Assembly (NCBI GenBank): GCA_033239525.1
Contig: BSYO01000004.1
Coordinates: 17,832,037-17,896,036 of the forward strand
Reading direction: 5' to 3'
DNA length: 64,000 bases
From: Nepenthes gracilis
Taxonomy: Eukaryota > Streptophyta > Magnoliopsida > Caryophyllales > Nepenthaceae
A program made the position numbers and the translations under genes. Positions 13,701-25,700 of this stretch are shown here, piece after piece; the first letter of the stretch is position 1, and each line of letters starts with the position of its first letter. The notes under the pieces were generated by a model. It saw only the letters and a program-made list of their open reading frames with translations. It was not told where the DNA came from and searched no databases.

Positions 13701-16700
13701 GAGCGCGCATTAAGCACCCTTGCGTGCTGTGTCACTTCCCTGTGTGGGGGCTTTGAGGCCCAACTCAACTGAAAAAGCAGAAAAAGAAAACAAGCAACAA
13801 AAAAAAGGAGCAAGAAAAAAAAAAGGCAAAAAAAAAATAGTAAAAAAATAAGTGAGGCGACGAAAAAAAGATAAAGAAAGAAAAAAAAGGAGAGTGAGCA
13901 ACAGTATAAAAAAAAAAGAGGCAGTGAACTGAAACCTCTTATTATATAAGGCTACATCATATAAGTGGTTTTGATCATTTTTTTTCTTTATATCCTGATT
14001 AGTAATATGTGTTTCTAGATGTCGGCAGAATACTATACAACCACTCCATTTGTGATTAGGAGACTGACTACAAAAGTTCTACTTGATGGAGTCAAGTCTT
14101 AGCCACTTGGAGAAAATTGATTAATCGCTACTTCTCTACTCCTCCTGTTTCTTTCTCCTCCCAGTTTATTCTCCTTTCCATCCCCCTGTTTTTCTTCTTC
14201 CCTGCATCAAATTTGGTACTTCTCTCTCTTTGTTCACTTCTCCGGTTTCTTCCCCCTTTCTCTCAATTTCTTCTTCTTTTCCTCTCCTCCTTTCCCCTTC
14301 CCTGCATCATTTTTGCACCCTGTCAGCTTGCTTCTGCTTTGCCTGTTATGCTTTTCCTCCTATATAACAAAATCTGTCAAATGGTAGCTAGGGTGATAAT
14401 AGAGACAATTAACTCAGAGGAGAAGAGTCTTTTTTTTTTTTTTCTGTTGTTAGTAATGGTTGTCTTAGGTGATGGGCATTAATACTATATAGCTTTTTGA
14501 AAGTGTGTCCTCATACTTCTGTTAATGGCTCAGCCATCTCCTAATGGTGATTATGAAGTTTGATGCAATTCCCATTTTCCTTGCTACATTCTTCCTTGAT
14601 CCCTTGGCTGTGTTCTTTTCGCCAGAATTCTGATGGTCTTATTTCAAGAAAGTTTGAGGAACTCCTCAAGCTGATGATTGAACTGCTGCCTTCATGCCAG
14701 TTCTCAGCTAAACGTCACAGACTTGACTGTTTGTACTACTTGATTGTTCATGTTTCTAAGGTATTCTTTATATATATTCTCACTTTGTTGTTTTTATGTT
14801 AACAATATAAGATTATACTTTTTCTGTCATCTGCAGGATGATTCAGAACAAAGAAGAAGTGAAATTATTTGTTCTTTTCTTACTGAGATAATACTTGCAC
14901 TAAAAGAGGTATAGCATGTTCTCTTGTTTGGTTGATGTTATGGGTTTTTCATTTATAATGTGTAATCCTTTTTGGATGCTTAACATTCCTGGATGTTCTT
15001 GATCTCTCCTTTTAAAACATGCCTCAAGTGTTAAATTGGTGGCTTATGGTCAGAAAAAGCAATTAGCAGTAGTTCTATTGAAGGACCTAACGAAATATGT
15101 TTGGAGTGGATTGTAGAATTTTTTCTTCCTGCTGATGGTCAGAAAAAGGAATCAACAATAGTTCTATTGAATGACCTAATGAAAAATGTTTAGAGTTGAT
15201 TGTAGAATTTTTATTCCTGGGTTCTATATAGGACAGATATGACTACTGAAAATTTTTTCTTTTTCCACAAACAATTGTTAAGTTGCCTCTAATATTGGTG
15301 GCATCTACTTGATAGATTTATCCCAGTTGAAAAGTTGCAGGAAAACTTGATTAAGATGACATTGAGTACAGATGTCTTTTTTGCATAATACATGCTGCTA
15401 CAAGGTTTCTCTAGGGTTTTGGCTTGTCAATTTCAGTGTTTAATTTTTCTTACACTATTTTTAATGGTTTATTTTGAGGATCTGCTGGGTAGGCAGTTGC
15501 ATTTCTGTCAGTGTACACTGTTTGGTGAAGTTATGTCACGTGTTTGCTTTTAGTTTGTCTATGTTCATTCTTTTTCCCACTCTTTTTTGTGGGATGTGCG
15601 TTTGAAACAGAGAACCTGTTTTCTTTTACTTTATATATAGCAGGGAAAGCATATTTATGTGGATAAAACTTTTAAATAGTTATGATGTGGGGATATATTT
15701 TGGAAGATTGTAATGCTTATGGATGCCATGCTACTATTTTAAAAAAGCATGCGGGCCACATGCTGTTAAACTGCCACTGTTTGAAGCTTCTAATATTGGA
15801 GGACTAGAAAATCAAGGTAACAGTTAAAGTTTCTGTGTTTCCCATTGCCCATCACAGAATTAGGAAAAAGGAAAGTGGGAAGTAGGCTGAGCAAAAGGGT
15901 GTGGCTGAGAGAAGGAGAGGTTTATCATCACTGAGTTATTGATTTGCTCTTTTTCTATGGTTTATCAAAGCAAGGGCAGTTTATCGAACTTAGTTGAATT
16001 ATATGCAAAAGGTGTATAAAATTACCATAGCATCATTTATAAAGGATTATCATCTGCCATGTTTGATCATTGTTGCTGTATGCTCAGTCATTGTTTTCTA
16101 TTTTAGTTCAGGAATCATCATTCTTTTGCTTTGGCTTTTTGATCCACGTCTGTTATGTCAGCAACACTATCTTTCTCAAGTGGTTAAGAACTTTTCAGAA
16201 CCAGAATGGAAACATGCTCAATTTTGTTCAAAAACTTCTATTCTCTCAAGTAATTTTAAAACAGAAACTCAGATTCTTTGTTGCTGTTTTCATTAAAAAA
16301 ACATGGCATTTTTTCTGGGAAAATTGGATAGAACGTCCAAGGTTCCCAAGAAAACAATTCTTGTGGACCTTATTTAAAAGAGGAGAAGACACTGAATATC
16401 CCATTTTTTTCTGCTGAATACATCCCAAAATTGCTGTGTACATGGCCCCACTAGTTTGTCTTATTGGCATCATCTGTTGATTAGTCACAGATTCTCTGGC
16501 TGACCATTTCTGTCTGCTGCCACTGATTTCACTAAATAAATCATCAGCTTTCCAGATTCATTTGCTTCTTCAGATTGCTGACCTGAAAAGCAAGAGAGTA
16601 TGCCAAAATTCTGGCATTTATTTTCACCGTGCCACAGAATTATTATTCAGCATTGTTTCTGATATTTCAAATGGTTACTCAAGACTGCAAAGGTCTTGTG

Positions 16701-19700
16701 AGGGCTTCCTAGTGACCATAAATTTTCCCAAAATTTAGATGTAAAAAACATTCATTAGTTAGTAAAATCAGATGGATGATTTTTATCAAGTTGAACTATT
16801 TTTTTTCCAAATTCAAGTTGAGATCTCTCTGATCAGAAGTCAATTCGTGTTTTTCGTTGTTTTTATTTCTTCATCCTTTGTTATGTTGTTTTGTTTGCTG
16901 TGCTAGTTGCCTGTTATTTTTGTATTTTTCAAAGTATTCATCAATTAAAATTTTAGGCTGCTTGCCTTGATAGGTATTACATGCTGCGGGTTGACAAACA
17001 TTGCTTGCAGGTTAATAAGAAAACAAGAAACAGGGCTTACGATATTCTTGTCCAAATTGGCCATACATATGGTGATGAACAGACAGGCGGGAAAAAAGAA
17101 AACCTACTACAGTTCTTCAATATGGTACTGAAGTCCTGTGCTTCTTGTTTCACATTCTATTCTCCGATAGCTCGAATATTTATCTTTCCTTGGAAGCTGA
17201 ACTTTCTGAGTTTTAAACTTCTCATCTCTTCAGTAGGGTCTGTGCTCAGTCCTATTTTATGTCTCCTGCTTTGCTTTCAATCTGTCTTTTGCTTAGGAAA
17301 AGATTTTAAGAAATGTATGTCATGGTATTAGATGCTAGGATTATTACCCTGGTTAATTAACTGAAAGTTGAGTAGAAGAATATTGTATAGGGTGAACAGC
17401 CTTTGATGGGATGAATAGTAATTCATTAGTTGACCTCGGCTAAGTGGGCTTAGTCTTAATTATTTGTCCTTAAAATTTGGTTTTCCTTGTCCATGGTGCT
17501 TAAATCTTAGTTTGCTGTCTTGTATGCATATCAAGTATGCTAGCTCGTTATGTGGTTTACATAAGATATTAGGAACCATATTTTGTAATTGGTACACAGG
17601 GACACATTAAATAGGGAGTTTGTGAACTCCAGTAGCTATGCTCTCCCTTCTAATGAAATTTGGCACATAAGGTTTGAGTGTTAGAATATCTCCACATTCC
17701 ATAATTTTCCATTGACTTCTATTATAAGCATCTATTTTTTTTCAACCTGGTAACAGGTTGCTGGTGGCTTGGCTGCTGAAACCCCACATATGATTAGTGC
17801 TGCAGTGAAAGGCTTGGCTCGCTTGGCTTATGAGTTCTCTGATCTCATTTCTTCTGCATTCAATGTGCTGCCTTCCACGTTTCTCCTTCTTCAGAGAAAG
17901 AACAGGGAGATAGTTAAAGTTCGTCGCTTTTCTCTTGATTTGGAGTCTAGCTGCTGTAGCAACTTTAAGTAATGATCTTTGCTCATTGTTCTTATTCATG
18001 ATTATTTCCTTTTCTGAATCTGAGCTCATTGCAGGCTAATCTAGGTTTAGTAAAGGTACTAGTTGCCAAATCACGTCCAGAGAGCTTGGAAGCTCACTTG
18101 GGTTGCTTGGTTGAAGGCCTATTGAAGTGGCAAGATGACACTAAGAATCATTTCAAAGCTAAGGTTTGTGCCTCCATGTAGCCTTTCTTTTTGATCAGTG
18201 AGGCATTGAAAGTAAGGAATAACCAGCCAGTATATTATATCCATATAAGATATAACTTGCAGATGAAAAATGTATAATGAGGAATGACAAGGCATCTTTC
18301 AAATGGAAACATAAAAAAGTACTAGAGAAGACAGGAAAGCAATTTAATGATAGGTCACTATCCAATGGAATTCAATGTTGGTTAAGTATGACCTTGTAAT
18401 CACCAGATGACAGGCATGATAAAGATACTGAAGGAAAAGAAACATTGTTAATATCTGTGGTGTGATACTGGTTCCCTTAATCTTAGCATTCAGTCACAAC
18501 CAAATAACCACTGAAAATGTGACAGATCTCTGCACTGTCTTCTTATCCCTTTCTAATCCCTTTGGATTAAGACTTGATGAAGAATAAATTATCCTTAAAA
18601 TTTAGCCAGACCCAAACCCAATAAACTGTTGAGCTTATTCCACAATACCAAGAAACCAAACAACGCAATGCCACTTGCATTTTGTTCCTGGCAGCTTTTT
18701 GGGTCCTCACCTGTCTGCTTTCACTATACTCATTTTCAAATCATTTTGGGACTGTTCTGCATGCAGCGCTAGATCCCTTCTCAGGTGACTTCCCTTTCTT
18801 TAGAGACTGTTCAAATTAACAAAGGCTGGAGAGAGGGAAAGAAGGCATCATTTTCGTATCATACCAGGTTAAGGACTTGTGTTCGTGATTGCCTTGCTTG
18901 TACTCCATAGTGGTATCTTTGCTCATATGCCTTCCTTTTACTCTTGTTAGGCCAAAAGGTTCATGGGATAGTAGCTGAGTGTTATAAGGAAGAAGCGTAT
19001 GAAAGGTAGCAAATTTTGGTGAGTCTTAGTTACAGCATTCTTTTTTCTGGAGTCATAGGAATCGCTTTCTGTGCCCATTCAAAGGCCCAACTAAAGCAAT
19101 TGAATCCGGATGACTAAGCTTCTAAAAGGTATCAATAACAAATCACGATTAGGCAAACCAAAGCAATATCTTTATGATTTTTAGCTTATTTGTAAGGGCT
19201 TGTTGTCGTCAACAGGAATACAAGGAAAACCTTCTTCATGGCTGATTTAGTCTTGGTAAAGAACATGTTCAAACTAGCTCATGGGCAGAGTACAGGTAAT
19301 TAAAATGCTTAAATGGCGCTTTAATTGACGTATGACCACCTTGCCAGCCTTTCCATTCAATCGATGGTGTAAGAGCTCATGCAATTGGTATATTGCCAAG
19401 GATGATTCTCCTATCCTTGTCTTTGAATTGTTATCAACATGCAAATTGTCACATCTCTAATCTCGAGGTTCAATTATTATCTAATTAATCCTTAATTATC
19501 TTTAAAAATATTGAAAGTTGTTAATCATTCGAAATTTATATATTTTTTTCTTTTTCAAACAAAAACTTAATTACTTAGTTGGGACGCAATCACAAATATC
19601 ATAAACCGACAAAATTTTCAAATAAATATAGGTCAATTCACTAGACCCGAAATGCTACACTCAAAAGTAGTTTTGAATACTGACACACATAACCTCGATG

Positions 19701-22700
19701 TAAGGAAGAGTATTTATACTAAATCAGAGTAAACAAAAATATAATTTAACCAAACCCCTACAAATAAGTAGAAATCCATCTCAATCACCGACATCATACA
19801 TCATCGACAACTAAATACAACTGAACTCTAAATAAATGAAGTCTATCAACATAAAATACTGTTATGATAATATTAATACAAATTCATAACCAAATTCCTA
19901 AAATTACTCCTAAGTAGCCATCTCTTCAATTCAATGCCCTGCAGGTATACCTTGAGCTCTCCAATATGAAAGGCTAGTGGAAATTACTCAGCAAGGCATG
20001 TGAATTTTGTAATTGAACATATACTTAATATCAAAATATGCCGGAATGAAACATGATCAAAATGAAAAATAATGGCATAATTTTATATATCATGTATAAT
20101 TCTTTTAAGCTGGTGATCAAATTTTCTTCTTTAAACTGTACATCAAGTAAATATGCTCTAATCATGTAAAATTATGAACCAAAAATTAGTGTTGGCTTTA
20201 TCGACAAAGGAGCGACTGATCGAAACTAGGATTATATTTGTTTCTATATAACTAAAGGCCATTCGCTATTATTCAAGACTTGTATATAGATCATTATACA
20301 TATAACCCTGTACATAGGGCTGAATGCCGTTTTCAACCCGTGGATGTTAGGTTTGAACCTTGAATATAATATCACCGTTAATTCTCAACAATGATTCATA
20401 CATAATCAAATGAAAAACTTTATACAAATATGAATATATTTTTTATATTTTCTCATGCTAGGGAAAATTTCATTATCATTCAACTTATGTAGATTTTTCT
20501 TTTTTATTTCTTCAAATACATAGCATGCAATACATCATAAGCCTTGTAGAAATTTGAATATGCAATTTTAAAATATGTAAAATTTATATTATGTAGTTTA
20601 CAAACATGCTGAAATTGTTCATTACAAAAGTTGCAGGAAGTTAGTATAGTCAATGTAATTTCATCACTTCATTTCAATTATAAAGCATTTAGGAGCAATT
20701 AAGTGTAAATTCTAGATATTTAGAATATACACTCAAGGATTTAAGACATGCAGGAACATATATTTAAAAATTGAGAACATATAAGGGTATTTAAATGTCA
20801 TTTAAGGGCATACTTGAACATGTTGCACAAAATCAACCTAGAAACACAATGTACATAAAATAAGGGTATGTATTTTATAAAGTTTCATGGAATAAGAGTA
20901 GGATCACATACATGTAAAGTGTGAACTTTTTAGCTACGAAAATATCACATGCATGCACATTTAGAACAATAAATGCTGATAAAGAGCAGAAAAGGATAGT
21001 AATAAGAGAAAGAGAGGTTTGGATACACTTGCCTTATACTTGATATTACCAAACATCTCCTAAATTTCACTTGGATTCTCCTCTCTCCTCTCTCTTCCTC
21101 TCTTCTCTTTCTCTTTGTTATCTCCAAATCAAGTAAAAATAACTGAAAATCGGCCAAAGGGTTTTTATATAGAAAACTGGTGCATGTGTGCCTATTAGAC
21201 TTACGTCAGGCGCTAAGATAGAAACCATACAACGCACGAAAGCGTATCAAGTGTGTGCATTCTGCCATGAACACGCACTTGCCTCTCTCAAGTGCACGTC
21301 GGGTGTGACCAATTTATTTAAAATATGCACGAGCGTCCTAAGGGTATTATTCATACGCATCCTTGTTGTCCAAAATACGCATGTGCACACATTAGGCGCT
21401 GGTTGGGGCGTTATTAAGTATGATGTGACCTAATTATAATATTGACTTTGATCTAGAACCCATTTGACCTTAATATACATATATTCATTAACTTAGCTTA
21501 ATTGACCATTATTAAAAATTAATTTGAGATCCTTACCTTACACAATTACAGTCCTGTGAAGTGATTATGCCCTTTTGTCTCAATTGGTATGTCCTGAGTT
21601 GATCCCTTCTCTTCTCTTTGTTAAGGCAGCAATAGACAGAAATAAGTCAGTCTGTGCATTGTTTGTCTTTTTTCTGTATCTACCGCAATTTTTGTCAGAT
21701 TGGAAGTCTCTTAAATGTGGGTTGTCATCTCTGTATTTAACTATAATATTTTCCTAGTGAGGAGTAAGGACACAAGAAGTCTTCCTACCTTGAAGCTGGC
21801 GATGGAGGACATTTCTTTTTTTCATGCATTCACTCCTCTTTCTTTGCCCCACTTATTGTTTACAATTTTTGACATATTGAAGTCAATTCGCCTAGCTAGC
21901 TGTACTAATAGTCTGATAGGTTAATAGGCTTACTATAAAAGAAAGGCTGTCTGAAATCTTTTTTCCAAGCCCAAGTACATAGGAACCAATTAAAGAAGAC
22001 TAAGGCATAGAAACCAATCAAAGATGACTAAGGCAGGCTGGTAGTTTTAACAATTATCGATGAACTGCCTGCAAGTCTATCCCTGATGGATTGACCAGTT
22101 GTCCTAGCAAAAACTCTTAATGCTATTGCTAGAGGGAAGTTTCAGTCTGTTACTGCTTATTTTTATATAAATTTAAGAGAGTCTCAATAAAGAGTGATTG
22201 CAAGAGATGAGGGAAAAACAAATAGGCATTAAAAATGCAGTGTAAAGAAAATCTTTTGAATAAGGCTCCGTTTGTTTCACATATTCTCATTTGGAAAATA
22301 TTTTTTATGAATATGTTGTGAAAAATAAGTTATTTTCCGTTGTTTGGCAAAACACTAGAAAATCCTTGGACAATGTTTTCCATTGCTTGGAACATATTGA
22401 AAAAAACTTATTTTCCAGCCTACTTTTTAAAAAAACACATGTTGTATACTACTAGCTTTATACCAACCCATACATAGGTCCACTTGTATATTCAATCAGA
22501 TAACACGAAACAACATTTTAAATACAAAATCAAAAAGTTGTCAAACCTTTTCAGATTATCTAATACTTGTCCAACTAGTAGTCAAATCAACAAGTCTACT
22601 CCAAAGTCAACCATTTTACTTATAGTTCATATATGAAATCGAAACAACTCATAGCCATATCTATTTTAGATTGTAGGACCCCTATGATGTGTAATGAAAA

Positions 22701-25700
22701 TTTGAACCCATAGCCTTTCAAGATTTTCAATGTTAGCCATAAATGCTTTTGCAAGCATTTCATCTTGAACCAAGGACACTAATGCTGCTGCAAATCATTT
22801 CATCAAAACCGTCAGCTTTCATCACTTCTTCGTAAAGGTCAGAAACAAAAGTTGATTCTTGGTAAGATTATTAATCGCTAATGCTATCTCTCTAACTTTA
22901 GGAACTAACTTATCTTTAGGACCAGGTGTTCTCTTCCTATGTGACATTTTTTTAGATATAGGAAGATGTTTCTTTCCTTTTTGTTACTTATTTACATTCA
23001 ACTTCATCTTTTATTGGAGTTGAACTCCACTTAAATATCTCATCCAAGTCTATATAATGAAAATACTTGGCAAAAGCTTCTGTTGCAATAACTTTTTCAA
23101 CTACATGTGCCATCTCTTTATACATCTCAATCTTGTTATTGAGATATTTTCATGGGTAGGATGTGCCTAATCAACAAAAAAATATGTAAGAATTACATTT
23201 GGTAATGGTTATACTTTCAAATACGTATAAACAAAGAACTAAATACTTAACTTTTATGTGAAGTCATATCGTGATTTCTTTATCATAAATTTCCTTTGAT
23301 GAAGTTGTTGTCCCATCCAAAGCCACTTTTAGCTCGACTTGTTGATATGATTGCCCATTCCTTCTCTACAATCATGAGATGGTTCTTGGCATGGTTAGAA
23401 AAGCATTTAATTCCAAATTTTTGGTTGATCTCTTCAGCTACTCATGCAAAAGATTCTGTCCTGAAAGTTGAGGATAGTTTATTTCCATTGATTTATTCTT
23501 CGGCCTGTATTTGCAGTAATATGGGAGACATTGGTTTTCATTACCTAAGTTCTCTTAACTTTTGATTTATTCTTCGGCCTGTATTTGCAGAAATATAGGA
23601 GACATTGGTTTTCATTACCTAAGTTCTCTCAACTTTTTCGTCTTTAGTTTTCATCATTCCTACAAACATCACCAATTATGCTAACTGAAATATTAGATAC
23701 GGAAAAAATAACAGTAAACTTGGTAGAAGATATTGTAATCACATAACAAGAGACTAGTTTCACATAGTAGACCATTTCAACACTGCACTACATAGTTAAA
23801 ATAGTTTGTCAAACCACATCAAAAGCAGCTTATTGTATCATGCATTGATATTATTATAATCAATCCACATAAAAGAAGCTATCATAACCTCATTTTGTTT
23901 TCCGCTCCCTATTCTCTTCCCTTTCATTTCTTTGACTTAGGTTGGATCTTTCTTTTTCCGATTGATTTGCAAGACATACTTTTTCGTTGAGAAAGTTCTC
24001 TAGATCAACTCCCATTATTTGATTATGATGAATGCAATTTGCTAGCACCACATCCACTTGTGTTTCATAAGACCAATGAAGTTGATTATCAATGGAATGA
24101 AAATGTTTCTTCAAAGTCCCAAAATCCCTCTCAATAGTTGTTCGCAAAGAGAAGTATCGAAGATTAGATATCTCTTTTTTATTTTCTGGTGCATGGTTAA
24201 TAAATTCTTTAAGTGATATCGGATACCAAAATATGGAGATATAATTCCATTTATAATGCCATAACCTGTATTACCAAGATAATATTATCCTACAAATTTA
24301 AAATTAAATATCTCAAAAGTCTTACATACATAAACATAATTATTAAATCTATCAATTTTCATGTGTAATAGCTGCAGGGATTCTAAATCCTTCTTGCCTT
24401 GATAATGCATTATTTAAGACGAGAATCATGTGCACTTCCTTCCCAACCAACTAGAACATAAGTATATTTCAAATCAAAACTGATGATAGTTAATACATTT
24501 TTGTGTTGTTCCATCCATTCGACCATGAGACTTTCCTAGAATTTTAAGAGGAACATTTGTATGAACACGAGTTCCATCAATTGCACACACACAGTCCTAA
24601 TTCAGTAGTATATAAAGTGAAAAAATGGTGAAGCTATAAAGCTTCTGTAGTGGATAAAAAAGTGAGATTTCTACTTTATACCGTAATGTAAGGGTAGAAG
24701 CTTTTATTATTTATTATAGCTAAATGAATGGAATTGTCTCGTTCTCTAATGAGTTACTTGTACAATTTCAGAGTTGCTTTTTGTACATTTCTAAAATACC
24801 AATGCATGGTTTCAACTGATCTGTAAATATATCCACTAATGAAACGAAATCTGAGATTCTGTCCAATGATCATAAAAAATATCATCATTTGTTCCCTAAT
24901 TGACATATATGAAGTTGGGAATAAAAGATCGTGCCTCATGAGAAGATCACAAAGTTGTTTAAAAAACAAATGGTTTAATTTGAAGTTGTCTGACACAATG
25001 ATTGTTAACTTGAAATAATATACTTTCTATATGATAAAGTTTCTCATAATATGTATCTATATGTGGCTGTCTTGGTTTGCATTTTTTTTATGTCACTCAA
25101 TCACTGTAGATCAAGCAGCAATAATTGATACAGCTGCAACATAGTTGCCACTCAAACATATTTTTCATTCATCTACAGTGATTACCACGGTATTAAATTT
25201 TTTAATCACCAATGATTTTAGTTTTGAAAACATAAAGTGCATACCTTATCTTTAAAGTTAAAAAGTCAGCAAAACTAATCTGAAATCAACCAAAATAACC
25301 AAAATCAGATCTGAAAGCCTAATAATCAAAAGTATTCTAAGGCTATTGGTTGCCACGAAGCCATAAAAAATACCCAAACATATTAACAATAAAGCAACCC
25401 AAATCTTATAACCAAGCAAAAATTAGTGACTCTGATATGGTCCTTCACCATAAAACAAGATAAAGTTGTCAATGTTTAGATTCTTGATGGTTTCCCTGTT
25501 TTTCATTTATTTTCCAACAAGTTGAATAGCTGCAGTGATTCTTTCATTATTCACCAGTAAAATGATTGTTCCTTGTGTTCTGTTTTGCATCATGCACGCG
25601 GTTCAGAAACCAGATCTATCAAGTTTTGGAATTGAACAAGTCTCAAGAACAAGATGCCTTTTTAAAAACCAGATCTGAAATCTATTGTCCTCCAGATGTA

